Assembly: GCA_023488945.1 (NCBI GenBank)
Contig: JAMDBZ010000026.1
Location: 14,979 to 78,978, forward strand
Length of the DNA: 64,000 nucleotides
From: Deltaproteobacteria bacterium
GTDB taxonomy: Bacteria > Desulfobacterota_E > Deferrimicrobia > Deferrimicrobiales > Deferrimicrobiaceae
Direction of reading: 5' to 3'
Made by a program: the position numbers and the translations under genes. Below the pieces are notes generated by a model. That model was not told the origin of the DNA, ran no database searches, and was given only the letters and a program-made list of their open reading frames with translations. Below are positions 8,592 through 17,298 of the stretch, piece after piece. How positions within the stretch are numbered: the stretch's first letter is position 1; each line of letters starts with the position of its first letter.

Positions 8592-9575
8592 ATGTCCGAC
8601 CTGAGACTTCGACCGCTCCACCCGGATGATCTGGACCGGGTTTCCGAAATCGAGAGCCGGATCGCCGGCCATCCGAGAAAGGTTTTCCTGGAGAAACGCT
8701 TCGCCGCGGCGACGGCCGCGCCTGACAGCTTCATCACCTGCGCCGCGGTCGATGGCGAAAAATTGGCGGGCTACGGCTTCGCCCGGCTCCAGGAAGGCGA
8801 ATTCGGCACCAGGGGCGTGGTCGCGGTTCTGGATGTCATCGGCGTCGATCCTGACGCGCAGGGGAAGGGCATCGGCAAAGCGGTGATCGCCGAAATCGAA
8901 CGGCAGATGAAGAAGAAGAACATCGGCACCCTGAGAACCCAGGTCGCCTGGGCGAACCACCGGATGATCCGTTTCTTCTCCTCCGCGGGGTTCAACCTGG
9001 CGCCCTGCCAAATCATCGAGCGTGACACCTCGCCGCTGGGCGAGGACGTGGCTGAAGTGACATCCGTGAAAATGGATGGCAAATGGCAGGTCCACAGCGG
9101 CGCCGGAGGCAACTATTATGAAAGTTTGGCCCGGCACCAGGTCCTGGTCCGCTCCCTTAAGGAGGAAGACCTGGCAGCCGTCGTCCGCATCGACGGCAAG
9201 CTCACGGGCCTTGACCGTTCCGCTTACTATGGCGCCAAGTTCCGGGAAATGTTGATCGAATCCGGTATCCGGGTGTCCCTGGCAGCCGAGGATGAGGGCA
9301 TTGTCACCGGGTTCGTCATGGCGCGGGTCGATTTCGGCGAATTCGGCAAAGTCGACAGAGCGGCGGTGATCGACACCATCGGGGTCCACCCCGCCTACGG
9401 AGGTTCCGGCATCGGTCATGCGCTCCTCTCCCGGTTGTTGCTCAACCTTTCCATCCTTCAAGTCGAAACCGTGTTGGCCCAGGTATCCCGGGAGACCTTC
9501 ACCCTGCAGCGATTCCTGCATGCGCGCGGTTTCGTCCCATCCCAACGGCTGGTCCTTACAAAGGCCGTCGGATAG
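8592..9575 (+). CDS. Tandem GNAT acetyltransferase
   Basis: 327-residue protein with two GNAT domains, at about residues 3-150 and 183-325. Each carries an acetyl-CoA pyrophosphate-binding loop: DPDAQGKGIGKAV in the first and HPAYGGSGIGHALL in the second. The start is preceded by AAGAAAGGAGAAAAGGGG. It lies directly upstream of the oah-bcr operon on the same strand. In Rhodopseudomonas palustris, BadL, a GNAT protein, helps control benzoate (bad) gene expression, so a regulatory or detoxifying acetylation role is possible here. That is inference from position only; the substrate is unknown. Confidence 0.8.
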   Translation: MSDLRLRPLHPDDLDRVSEIESRIAGHPRKVFLEKRFAAATAAPDSFITCAAVDGEKLAGYGFARLQEGEFGTRGVVAVLDVIGVDPDAQGKGIGKAVIAEIERQMKKKNIGTLRTQVAWANHRMIRFFSSAGFNLAPCQIIERDTSPLGEDVAEVTSVKMDGKWQVHSGAGGNYYESLARHQVLVRSLKEEDLAAVVRIDGKLTGLDRSAYYGAKFREMLIESGIRVSLAAEDEGIVTGFVMARVDFGEFGKVDRAAVIDTIGVHPAYGGSGIGHALLSRLLLNLSILQVETVLAQVSRETFTLQRFLHARGFVPSQRLVLTKAVG

Positions 9576-9600
9576 CGCCCCGGATTTTCAGGGAGAAACT

Positions 9601-9655
9601 TTTCCTTGACAAGTTAAACGGTATTGTAGTACCTATTTGCATAAATAATCTTTTT
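9601..9655 (+). promoter_or_regulatory. AT-rich promoter/operator region of the oah-bcr operon
   Basis: Within a very GC-rich window this 160-bp spacer contains a distinct AT-rich island. TTGACA lies at 9606-9611, a near-perfect inverted repeat GGTATTGTAGTACC at 9620-9633, and TATTTGCATAAATAAT just after. More than one -10 can be drawn (TAATCT at 9646-9651 with TTGTAG at 9624-9629, 16-bp spacer). The inverted repeat sits where a repressor would block initiation. Which protein binds is unknown. Confidence 0.45.
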
Positions 9656-9734
9656 GTCACAGCCGGTCATTGAGCGGCGCTGATAAAGAATACGCACGCC
9701 TCCGCTTGAAAATTCCGGGGGAACAGGAGGAGCA

Positions 9735-10886
9735 ATGGCCACTGCAGACGAGATTATCGCCAGGACCGCACCATCCAGGCTGATCGACCACAATCTGATC
9801 GACAGGGAAGTGGAGAGCCTGTGCGACGGGATGGTCCGCTATGAAAAGAGGCCCGCACGGCGCCGTGACGGTTCGGCGGCGGAAGGGCTCTCCAATGCCT
9901 GGATCATTCTCGACAATCCCAAGCAGTACAACTCCTACACGACGGACATGGTCAAGGCCGTCATTCTCGCCTTCCGCCGGGCCTCCGTGGATCGGGAAGT
10001 CAACGCCGTGGTGTTCACCGGCGTCGGCGACAAGGCGTTCTGCACCGGCGGCAACACCAAGGAATACGCCGAGTATTACGCCGGCAACCCGCAGGAATAC
10101 CGCCAGTACATGCGCCTGTTCAACGACATGGTTTCGGCCATCCTCGGCTGCGACAAGCCGGTGATCTGCCGGGTCAACGGCATGCGCATCGGCGGCGGCC
10201 AGGAAATCGGCATGGCGTGCGACTTCACCATCGCCCAGGATCTTGCCAATTTCGGCCAGGCCGGACCCAAGCACGGCTCGGCGGCCATCGGCGGCGCCAC
10301 CGACTTCCTGCCGGTGATGATCGGCTGCGAGCAGGCCATGATCTCCGGCACCCTGTGCGAACCGTTCTCGGCCCACAAGGCGGCCCGCCTCGGCATCATC
10401 GCCGGCCTCGTTCCGGCCCTGAAGATCGACGGCCGGTTCGTCGCCAATCCCACCGTGATCACCGACCGGATGTTCGACGAGTACGGCAGGATCATCCACG
10501 GCGAGTTCAAGAGCGGCGCCGCTTTCCAGGAGGGCCTCGCCATGATCAAGCGGGGCGAGATCGATCTCGGCCCGCTCGATCAAAAGGTCGAAGAGTTGTG
10601 CGCCAAGCTGATCGAGACGTTCCCCGAGTGCATGACCAAGAGCCTCGAGGAGCTGCGCAAGCCCAAGCTGGAAGCCTGGAACAAGAACAAGGAAAATTCC
10701 CGCGCCTGGCTGGCGCTCAACATGATGAACGAAGCCCGCGCCGGCTTCCGCGCCTTCAACGAGGGAACCCGGGAGACCGGACGCGAAATCGATTTCGTCA
10801 AGCTGCGCCAGGGGCTGGCCAGGGGGATCCCCTGGACCGAGGAACTGGTGGAGAGTCTGATGCCGGGCGCCGGTTCGTCCAAGTGA
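9735..10886 (+). CDS. oah: 6-oxocyclohex-1-ene-1-carbonyl-CoA hydrolase
   Basis: 383-residue crotonase-superfamily enzyme (Oah, also called BamA). It opens the ring of 6-oxocyclohex-1-ene-1-carbonyl-CoA by adding water, giving 3-hydroxypimelyl-CoA, in the cytoplasm. It is longer than ordinary enoyl-CoA hydratases, as this family is, and shows the landmarks ILDNPKQYNSYTTDMVKAV, AFCTGGNTKEYAEYY, NGMRIGGGQEIGMACDF and FGQAGPKHGSAAIGGATDF. The ATG follows AGGAGGAG. It is the first gene of the oah-bcrCBAD-gcdH cluster and is 13 bp from bcrC. It acts after Dch and Had, whose genes are about 31 kb away. BamA is widely used as a marker of anaerobic aromatic degradation. Confidence 0.95.
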   Translation: MATADEIIARTAPSRLIDHNLIDREVESLCDGMVRYEKRPARRRDGSAAEGLSNAWIILDNPKQYNSYTTDMVKAVILAFRRASVDREVNAVVFTGVGDKAFCTGGNTKEYAEYYAGNPQEYRQYMRLFNDMVSAILGCDKPVICRVNGMRIGGGQEIGMACDFTIAQDLANFGQAGPKHGSAAIGGATDFLPVMIGCEQAMISGTLCEPFSAHKAARLGIIAGLVPALKIDGRFVANPTVITDRMFDEYGRIIHGEFKSGAAFQEGLAMIKRGEIDLGPLDQKVEELCAKLIETFPECMTKSLEELRKPKLEAWNKNKENSRAWLALNMMNEARAGFRAFNEGTRETGREIDFVKLRQGLARGIPWTEELVESLMPGAGSSK

Positions 10887-10899
10887 GGAGAGCGGCCCC

Positions 10900-12075
10900 A
10901 TGAATCCTCGATCCGTCAAGGAAATCGTCGCGTTCTGCCAGGACATCTTCGACGACGTCGATTTCACCAGGGCGCGCGAATGGAAGACCGCCCGGCCGGG
11001 GCGCAAGGTGATCGGTTACATGCCGGTCTATGTTCCGCGCGAAATCATCCATGCCGCCGGCATGTTGCCGCTCGGCATCCTGGGGGGCGGCGCCGACATG
11101 GAAGTGATCCACGGCGACGCCTATTACCAGAGCTACATCTGCCGCATCCCCCGCTCGACGATCGAACTGGCGATCACCGGCAGGCTCGATTTCGTCGACG
11201 GCATGATGTTCCCCTCCATCTGCGACGTCATCCGCAACCTGAGCGGCATCTGGCGGATCCTGTTCAAGGACAAGTACGTCCGCTACTTCGACGCGCCGCA
11301 GAACTTCAAGGAGGAAGTCGGCGGCGTCTTCTACTCCAACGAGCTGCGCGAACTCAGGGAAGGACTCGAAAGACTGGGCGGCCGGGAGATCTCCGACGAG
11401 GCGATCAACGACTCCATCGCGGTCTTCAACGAGAATCGCCGGTGGGTGAACAAGGTCTATGATTTCCGGGCCGCGTTCCCCTGGAAGGCCCCGTCCGCCG
11501 AGGTCTACCTGCTGATGCGCGCGGGCATGGTGCTCCCTGCGGAGGAGCATACCCGGCTGATGCGGGAGTACCTGGCCGCCGCCGAGGCCGGGAATCCGCC
11601 GATGCGCGACAACTGCCGGGTGATCCTGACCGGCACCTTCTGCGAACAGCCGCCGCTCAACCTGATCAAGTCCCTCGAACTCTCCGGCTGCTACATCGTC
11701 GACGACGATCTCATGCTGGTCAACCGCTGGCTCCAGGACGAGGTGCCGGCCGACGGCGATCCCATCGAGAACCTGTCCCGGGCGTTCCTCCGCCATTCCG
11801 CCCAGACGGCGGCGAAGTACGAGGTCGACGTCGCAAGGAAGGGAAGCCATCTGCTCGACGCCATCCGCAGGCGGGGCGCCGACGGCGTCATTTTCGCCGC
11901 GCCGAGCTTCTGCGATCCGGCGCTGCTCGACCAGCCGATGATGATCAGCCGGCTCGAAGCCCTCAAGATCCCCTACATGACCATGCAGTACGCCGAGAAC
12001 TCGGGCCAGATGCAGCCGATCCGGGAACAGGCCGGCACGTTCGCCGATTCCATCAAGCTCTGGAGCGCGTCATGA
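10900..12075 (+). CDS. bcrC: Benzoyl-CoA reductase subunit C (class I)
   Basis: 391-residue subunit of the ATP-dependent benzoyl-CoA reductase. With BcrB it forms the module that binds benzoyl-CoA and an Fe-S cluster and reduces the ring to cyclohexa-1,5-diene-1-carbonyl-CoA. It belongs to the HgdB/FldB family. Visible features are GYMPVYVPREIIHAAGMLPLG at the N-terminus (shown without further context), then YICRIPRSTIELAITG with the first conserved Cys, PSICDVIRNLSG with the second, and APSFCDPALLDQPMM with the third. The stop overlaps the bcrB start (ATGA). Length matches known BcrC proteins. Confidence 0.93.
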   Translation: MNPRSVKEIVAFCQDIFDDVDFTRAREWKTARPGRKVIGYMPVYVPREIIHAAGMLPLGILGGGADMEVIHGDAYYQSYICRIPRSTIELAITGRLDFVDGMMFPSICDVIRNLSGIWRILFKDKYVRYFDAPQNFKEEVGGVFYSNELRELREGLERLGGREISDEAINDSIAVFNENRRWVNKVYDFRAAFPWKAPSAEVYLLMRAGMVLPAEEHTRLMREYLAAAEAGNPPMRDNCRVILTGTFCEQPPLNLIKSLELSGCYIVDDDLMLVNRWLQDEVPADGDPIENLSRAFLRHSAQTAAKYEVDVARKGSHLLDAIRRRGADGVIFAAPSFCDPALLDQPMMISRLEALKIPYMTMQYAENSGQMQPIREQAGTFADSIKLWSAS

Positions 12076-13358
12076 GCGAACAGGAAGTCGTCAAGTCCCC
12101 TTCGCAGCTCAAGCAGAAGGAGATGATCAGCCGCAATTACGACAAGATCACCGGCGGAAAATTCAAGGTTTCGTCGACGTTCGTTCCGGGAAACCTCAAC
12201 GAGCTGCTCATGTGCTTCGACATCGCGAACAACCTGCCGGAGATCAACGCCATCCAGAACGCCATGCGCAAGAAATCCGGCGACATGATCATGGAGGCCG
12301 AGCGGGCCGGCCACTCCGAGGACGTGTGCACCTACGTGAAGGCGGACATCGGCATGATGGCCAAAGGGAACATCGCCCCCAACGGCAAGCCGTTTCCCGA
12401 TCCGGACGTGCTGCTCTTGAGCTATACCGGTTGCTTCACCTTCATGAAGTGGTTCGAGCTGTTGCGCGAGCGGTACAAGTGCCCGACGGTGATGCTGCAC
12501 GTCCCCTATGCCGCCGACGGCAAGCCGACCCGGAACATGCGCGACTACGTCGTCAAGCAGCTCCAGGACGAGGTGATCCCGACCCTGGAAAAAGTGTCCG
12601 GCGTAAGATTCGACATCGATCGCCTCCGCGAATACCTGCGCAAATCGGCCATCGCCGAGGACGACCTGGTGTGGATGCTCGAGGCCTCCAAGCACAGGCC
12701 GTCGCCCATCGACTGCTACTTCGGCGGCGTCTACTACATGGGGCCGATCTTCACCGCTTTTCGGGGCACCGACGAAGCCATCGACTACTACCGGCTGCTG
12801 CGCCGGGAGATCGAAGAGCGCATCGAGAAGGGCCTGTGCGCGCAGACGCCGGAAGGGGACATGCCGGAGGAGACGTACCGGCTTGTGGTCGAGGGCCCGC
12901 CCAACTGGACCTCGTTCCGCGACTTCTGGCGAATGTTCTCCGAGGCGGGCGCCGTGGTCGTCGCCAGCTCCTACACCAAGGTCGGCGGCGTCTACGATTA
13001 CGACGGGTTCCGTCACGACCCGGACCACCCGCTGGAATCGCTGGCCGACTATTGCCTGGGGGTCTACACGAACCGCTGCCTGCCGACGCGGGTCGACATG
13101 CTGGCCCGGAACGTCAGGGAGTACGACGCCGACGGCCTGCTCATCAACTCCATCAAGAGCTGCAACAGCTTCTCCGCCGGCCAGCTTGTGATAATGCGCG
13201 AAGTCGAGAAGCTCACCGGCAAGCCGGCCGCCTTCATCGAGACCGACCTGGTCGACCCCCGTTACTTCTCGGCGGCCAACGTCAAGAACCGCCTGGAGAG
13301 CTATTTCCAGATGATCGATCAGAAGCGCCGCGCCGGCGGCTCCGCCGCCGTTGCCTGA
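12072..13358 (+). CDS. bcrB: Benzoyl-CoA reductase subunit B (class I)
   Basis: 428-residue partner of BcrC in the substrate-reducing half of benzoyl-CoA reductase, HgdB/FldC family. Likely cluster-binding cysteines are seen in [12 protein letters not shown] (about residue 93), [13 protein letters not shown] and [14 protein letters not shown] near the C-terminus. The motif [13 protein letters not shown] is typical of the subunit. Translation is coupled to bcrC by a 4-bp overlap and bcrA follows 13 bp later. Reading is continuous with no frameshift. Class I enzymes (BcrCBAD) spend ATP to drive electron transfer, unlike the tungsten BamB-type class II enzymes usual in obligate anaerobes. Confidence 0.94.
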   Translation: MSEQEVVKSPSQLKQKEMISRNYDKITGGKFKVSSTFVPGNLNELLMCFDIANNLPEINAIQNAMRKKSGDMIMEAERAGHSEDVCTYVKADIGMMAKGNIAPNGKPFPDPDVLLLSYTGCFTFMKWFELLRERYKCPTVMLHVPYAADGKPTRNMRDYVVKQLQDEVIPTLEKVSGVRFDIDRLREYLRKSAIAEDDLVWMLEASKHRPSPIDCYFGGVYYMGPIFTAFRGTDEAIDYYRLLRREIEERIEKGLCAQTPEGDMPEETYRLVVEGPPNWTSFRDFWRMFSEAGAVVVASSYTKVGGVYDYDGFRHDPDHPLESLADYCLGVYTNRCLPTRVDMLARNVREYDADGLLINSIKSCNSFSAGQLVIMREVEKLTGKPAAFIETDLVDPRYFSAANVKNRLESYFQMIDQKRRAGGSAAVA

Positions 13359-13371
13359 GGGAGACCGGTTC

Positions 13372-14676
13372 ATGCGCACATTCATCGGAATCGACCTGGG
13401 ATCCACCACCACCAAGGCGCTGCTCGTGGACGGGAACCAGGAGATTCTCGGTCACGGCATCACGAACTCCCGCTCCAACTACGACGTCGCCGCCGCCGTC
13501 TCCAAGCAGGAAGCCAAGATCGGCGCGCGTTTCACGCTGTTCAAGAAGGCGCTGGGCTCCGCCGGGGGCGCCGGGCTTTTGCTGGCGAACCTGGAACGCA
13601 ATTTCCGGCTGGAGCAATTCCTCTCCGGACTGGGCCGGCTCGAAGAGACCTGCGAAGCCCAACTCGACCATCCCCGCTTCCAGGACACCAAGGGAGCGCT
13701 CCGGGAAGCCATGGCCATCGTGTTCCGGCGGATCGAGAGCGAGGCGCCCGCGATCTTCGCGCCCGGCGCCGGCCGCAAGTCCGACTTCTTCCGCGACATC
13801 GCGGGATCGCGCTTCATGAATATCGCCGAAACCGTGAGCCGGGAGGCAGGTCTCGGCTTCGAGTCCATGCTCAATATCTACGACAAGTCGATCCTCGATG
13901 TCGAGAGACGGGTCTCTTCGGACGATGCCGTGGCCAGGCAGTTCCTGAACGGCCTGTCGCGTGCGTTTCGGGACGTGGACGGCGTGGACATCAGCGAAGC
14001 CGAAGCCCGGGCGGCCCTCGAGAAGGTGCTCGGCATCGAGATCGAGGAGACCTCCGTGGTCGGCACCGGCTATGGCCGGGTCCGGCTCCCCTTCCCCAAG
14101 GAGCATATCCGTTCCGAGATCCTCTGCCACGGACTCGGGGCTCACATGATGTTCCCCGGCACCCGCACCGTGCTCGACATCGGCGGACAGGACACCAAGG
14201 GCATCCAGGTGGACGAAAACGGCATCGTCACGAGCTTCCAGATGAACGACCGCTGCGCAGCCGGTTGCGGCCGCTACCTGGGCTACATCGCCGACGAGAT
14301 GAAGATCGGTCTCCACGAGCTTGGCCCCATCGCCCTGAAAGCGGCCAAGGCCGTGCGGATCAATTCCACCTGCACCGTCTTCGCCGGCGCCGAACTGCGC
14401 GACCGCCTCGCCCTGGGCGAGACCCGCGCCGATATCCTGGCCGGCCTGCACCGGGCGATCATGCTGCGCGCCATGTCGATCATTTCCCGTTCCGGCGGCG
14501 TGACCGACCAGTTCACCTTCACCGGCGGCGTCGCGAAGAACGAAGCCGCGGTCAGGGAGCTTCGCCGGCTGGTCCGGGAGAACTACGGCGACGTCACCAT
14601 CAACATCAGCCCCGAATCGATCTACACGGGCGCCCTCGGTGCGGCAAGCTTCGCCCGCCGCGCGGCCGTCAATTGA
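13372..14676 (+). CDS. bcrA: Benzoyl-CoA reductase subunit A (ATPase/electron activator)
   Basis: 434-residue BadF/BadG/BcrA/BcrD-type ATPase subunit. It accepts electrons from ferredoxin and, with BcrD, couples ATP hydrolysis to one-electron transfer to the BcrBC module. Actin-like nucleotide motifs are [18 protein letters not shown] at the N-terminus and [13 protein letters not shown] in the middle, followed by [13 protein letters not shown], which holds the cluster cysteine. The C-terminus has [16 protein letters not shown]. The ATG at 13372 was chosen over a TTG seven codons earlier, which lies inside bcrB. The spacing from a GAGGGAG site supports it. Length matches the Thauera-type subunit. 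Confidence 0.95.
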   Translation: MRTFIGIDLGSTTTKALLVDGNQEILGHGITNSRSNYDVAAAVSKQEAKIGARFTLFKKALGSAGGAGLLLANLERNFRLEQFLSGLGRLEETCEAQLDHPRFQDTKGALREAMAIVFRRIESEAPAIFAPGAGRKSDFFRDIAGSRFMNIAETVSREAGLGFESMLNIYDKSILDVERRVSSDDAVARQFLNGLSRAFRDVDGVDISEAEARAALEKVLGIEIEETSVVGTGYGRVRLPFPKEHIRSEILCHGLGAHMMFPGTRTVLDIGGQDTKGIQVDENGIVTSFQMNDRCAAGCGRYLGYIADEMKIGLHELGPIALKAAKAVRINSTCTVFAGAELRDRLALGETRADILAGLHRAIMLRAMSIISRSGGVTDQFTFTGGVAKNEAAVRELRRLVRENYGDVTINISPESIYTGALGAASFARRAAVN

Positions 14677-14689
14677 CAGGAGAGGAACC

Positions 14690-15532
14690 ATGACCGTCTC
14701 CATCGGCATCGACGTCGGTTCCGGCGTCATCAAGACCGCCCTGTTCCGGGTGCAAGGCGAGGGAAACGAGTGGCTGGCCCGTTGGGACGCCCGCATCCGC
14801 CAACGCGATTCCTTCAAGCTCGTCGAAGAATCCATCGAAGACGTGCTCGGGAAGGCCGGCTTGACGCGGGACGACATCGACTACGTCGCCACCACCGGCG
14901 AGGGAGAGGGCTTCAAGGGCGCCACCGGGCACTTCTATTCCATGACCACCCACGCCCGCGGCGCCGTCTACCTCAACCCCGACGCCCGCGCCGTGCTCGA
15001 CGTCGGCGCCCTGCACGGCCGCGCCATCTGCATCGACGGAAAGGGCAAGGTGCTGAACTATCGCATGACCAGCCAATGCGCGTCGGGGTCCGGCCAGTTC
15101 CTCGAGAACATCTCCCGCTATCTGGGGATCGCGCAGGACGAGATCGGAGGGCTCTCGCGGAAATCCACGAACCCGGAGAAGGTCAGCAGCATCTGCGCCG
15201 TGCTTGCCGAAACCGACGTCATCAACATGGTGTCGCGATCGATCCCGCCCAGCGACATCCTGCGCGGCATCCACGAGTCCATGGCCGAACGCCTGATCAA
15301 GCTGCTCAAGTCCATCGACGTCGAACACGGCGTGGTCATGATGACCGGGGGGCTGGCGCTCGACACCGGCCTGGTCAAGGCCTTGCAGGACGGCATGGAA
15401 AAACAGAACATGGGGACCCGGGTCGCATCCCACCCGGACTCCCTGTTTGCCGGCGCCATCGGCGCGGCGTTGTGGGGAGCCTTCCGGCACAGGAAATTGC
15501 AGGCGCTCGGCCGATTGCCGAAAGCGTCCTGA
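14690..15532 (+). CDS. bcrD: Benzoyl-CoA reductase subunit D (ATPase/electron activator)
   Basis: 280-residue smaller ATPase subunit of benzoyl-CoA reductase. The start at 14690 follows CAGGAGAGG at ideal distance, and an upstream in-frame extension inside bcrA was rejected. It shows SIGIDVGSGVIKTALF, then VLDVGALHGRAICID (the BcrD form of the second phosphate loop, where BcrA has DIGGQD), then TSQCASGSGQFLENI with the cluster Cys, and MTGGLALDTGLVKAL near the end. It closes the four-subunit reductase set. The glutaryl-CoA dehydrogenase gene follows 40 bp later on the same strand. Confidence 0.95.
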   Translation: MTVSIGIDVGSGVIKTALFRVQGEGNEWLARWDARIRQRDSFKLVEESIEDVLGKAGLTRDDIDYVATTGEGEGFKGATGHFYSMTTHARGAVYLNPDARAVLDVGALHGRAICIDGKGKVLNYRMTSQCASGSGQFLENISRYLGIAQDEIGGLSRKSTNPEKVSSICAVLAETDVINMVSRSIPPSDILRGIHESMAERLIKLLKSIDVEHGVVMMTGGLALDTGLVKALQDGMEKQNMGTRVASHPDSLFAGAIGAALWGAFRHRKLQALGRLPKAS

Positions 15533-15572
15533 AGCCATATTCGGCCCGCGCCGGGCCCCGGAGGAGGCATTC

Positions 15573-16751
15573 ATGAGCATGGCCACGGAACCGACGGATT
15601 ACATGGGGTTCCAGGACCTTCTGTCCGACGAGGAAAAACTGGTCCGGATGACCGCCCGCCAGTTCGTCAACGCGGAAGTGCTCCCGATCATCGACAAGCA
15701 TGCCCAGAACGAGACCTTCCCCGGCCACCTGGTCGGAACGATGGCGGACCTGGGTTTCTACGGTCCCAACCTGCCCGAGAAATACGGTTGCGCCGGCCTC
15801 TCCAACGTCGCCTACGGCCTGTTGATGTATGAGCTCGAGCGCGGCGACTCGGCCCTGCGCAGTTTCGCTTCGGTCCAGGGCTCGCTGGTCATGTACCCCA
15901 TCTACGCCTACGGCAGCGAGGCCCAGAAGGAGTACTGGCTGCCCCGGATGGCCGCCGGCAAGGCGATCGGCTGCTTCGGCCTGACCGAGCCCGACTTCGG
16001 CTCCAACCCCGGCGGCATGCGCACCAACGCCGTGCGCGAGGCCGGCGGAAAGTGGCGGATCAACGGCTCCAAGATGTGGATCACCAACGGGAGCATCGCC
16101 GACGTGGCCGTGGTCTGGGCGAAGACCGATGAGGGCATCCGCGGTTTCCTGGTGGAGAAAGGCACCCCCGGGTTCGAAGCTCCCCAGATGAAGGGAAAGT
16201 GGAGCCTGCGCGCCTCGGTGACTTCCGAGCTGATCTTCGACGACGTCATCGTCGACGAACAGAAGAGCCTGCTGCCGAACGTCAAGGGGCTCAAGGGCCC
16301 TCTCGGCTGCCTGACACAGGCGCGCTACGGCATCGCGTGGGGCGCCTTGGGCGCCGCCGACGCCTGCTACCAGGCCGCCCTCGAATACGCCCTGAACCGA
16401 ATCCAGTTCGACAAGCCGATCGCATCCTACCAGCTCCAGCAGAGAAAGCTGGCGGAGATGGTCACCGAGATCACGAAGGGACAGCTTCTCGCATTGCACC
16501 TCGGCCGTCTCAAGGACCGGGGGAAATACACCTTCGCGCAGGTGTCGATGGCCAAGATGAACAACGTCGACGCCGCCATCCGGATCGCCCGCACCGCCCG
16601 CACCATCCTCGGCGCCAACGGCATCATGGGCGAGTACCCGATCATGCGCCACATGACCAACCTGGAGTCGGTCTACACCTACGAGGGAACTCACGATATG
16701 CACCTCCTCATCATCGGCGAGGAGGTCACGGGGATTCCCGCGTTCAGGTAA
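15573..16751 (+). CDS. gcdH: Glutaryl-CoA dehydrogenase
   Basis: 392-residue acyl-CoA dehydrogenase that oxidises glutaryl-CoA, made from 3-hydroxypimelyl-CoA by beta-oxidation, to crotonyl-CoA with CO2 loss, or to glutaconyl-CoA in the non-decarboxylating form. Typical glutaryl-CoA dehydrogenase features are RSFASVQGSLVMYPIYAYGS, CFGLTEPDFGSNPGGMRT and TQARYGIAWGALGAA. The catalytic Glu sits in YTYEGTHDMHLLIIGE near the C-terminus. The ATG at 15573 follows GAGGAGG. Its position at the end of oah-bcrCBAD fits lower benzoyl-CoA metabolism. Sequence alone does not settle whether it decarboxylates. Confidence 0.88.
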   Translation: MSMATEPTDYMGFQDLLSDEEKLVRMTARQFVNAEVLPIIDKHAQNETFPGHLVGTMADLGFYGPNLPEKYGCAGLSNVAYGLLMYELERGDSALRSFASVQGSLVMYPIYAYGSEAQKEYWLPRMAAGKAIGCFGLTEPDFGSNPGGMRTNAVREAGGKWRINGSKMWITNGSIADVAVVWAKTDEGIRGFLVEKGTPGFEAPQMKGKWSLRASVTSELIFDDVIVDEQKSLLPNVKGLKGPLGCLTQARYGIAWGALGAADACYQAALEYALNRIQFDKPIASYQLQQRKLAEMVTEITKGQLLALHLGRLKDRGKYTFAQVSMAKMNNVDAAIRIARTARTILGANGIMGEYPIMRHMTNLESVYTYEGTHDMHLLIIGEEVTGIPAFR

Positions 16752-16794
16752 GCAAAGAGGAAAACCTCCACATCGCCCTGACCGGGGACAGCCG

Positions 16795-16870
16795 GGCCGG
16801 GTGCGGTTCCCCGCCGGGTCCCACGGGACAGCCGGGCTCCACCGCCTTGAACGGCAGGACGCGGAGCCCT
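16795..16870 (-). pseudogene. Fragment of a bioD-like (dethiobiotin synthetase) gene
   Basis: On the minus strand about 76 bp encode LPFKAVEPGCPVGPGGEPHP. The intact BioD at 58 kb has APFKPVESGCPAGPDGEPHP at the corresponding place. The nucleotide sequences also align at roughly three quarters identity by eye. The fragment covers only about 25 codons near the BioD N-terminus, with no start, P-loop or C-terminus. It is therefore a relic, from an old duplication or from DNA moved with the neighbouring toxin-antitoxin genes. The -35 of the higBA promoter overlaps its edge. Confidence 0.6.
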
Positions 16871-16898
16871 TGATGATCGGGTCGCGTCGTTCTATAAT
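16870..16898 (+). promoter_or_regulatory. Sigma-70-type promoter of the first higBA pair
   Basis: TTGATG (16870-16875) and a perfect TATAAT (16893-16898) are separated by exactly 17 bp. They lie upstream of higB and are followed by GATACGTAATACG, a short repeat around a TACGTA centre that could bind the HigA antitoxin. Confidence 0.65.
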
Positions 16899-16968
16899 GC
16901 GATACGTAATACGCGGAGGAGAATAGGCGGACGCCGCGGTCAAGACCTTCAAGAGCAAGGAAACGGAG

Positions 16969-17298
16969 ATGCTTTTCCGCGATCGGCCGGTAGCCCGCTT
17001 CAAGGCCATCGAAGGCCCGGCGCGCCGCAAGCTTCTCTATCTGCACGGGGCGAAAACCCTGCAGGACCTTGCCATCCCGCCCGGCAATCAGCGGGAGGCG
17101 TTGAAAAGGAACCGTGCCGGGCAACACGGCATCCGGATCAACGACCAATGGCGGGTCTGCTTCCGCTGGCGGGAAAGCGACGCCTACGACGTGGAGATCG
17201 TGGATTATCACGGATCCCTGGACGAAGAACGAACCGGGAGAACGACAAGGAGGCCGTTGTGCCCAAGAAACTGCTGGAACCCATTTGCCCGGGAGTAA
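16969..17298 (+). CDS. higB: HigB/RelE-type toxin, start codon doubtful
   Basis: RelE/ParE-superfamily mRNA-interferase toxin of the HigB type, with the signature HGIRINDQWRVCFRW and a VEIVDYH tail. The conserved N-terminal residues V-K-T-F-K-S-K-E-T-E lie in frame just before the first ATG (16969). The frame back to the stop at 16924 holds only a GTC where an ATG or GTG would be expected. The native start may therefore be mutated, which would give a shortened toxin. The C-terminus runs about 16-20 residues beyond the usual DYH end and overlaps the start of higA. Compare the normal-length homologue at 54.3-54.6 kb. Confidence 0.75.
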   Translation: MLFRDRPVARFKAIEGPARRKLLYLHGAKTLQDLAIPPGNQREALKRNRAGQHGIRINDQWRVCFRWRESDAYDVEIVDYHGSLDEERTGRTTRRPLCPRNCWNPFARE

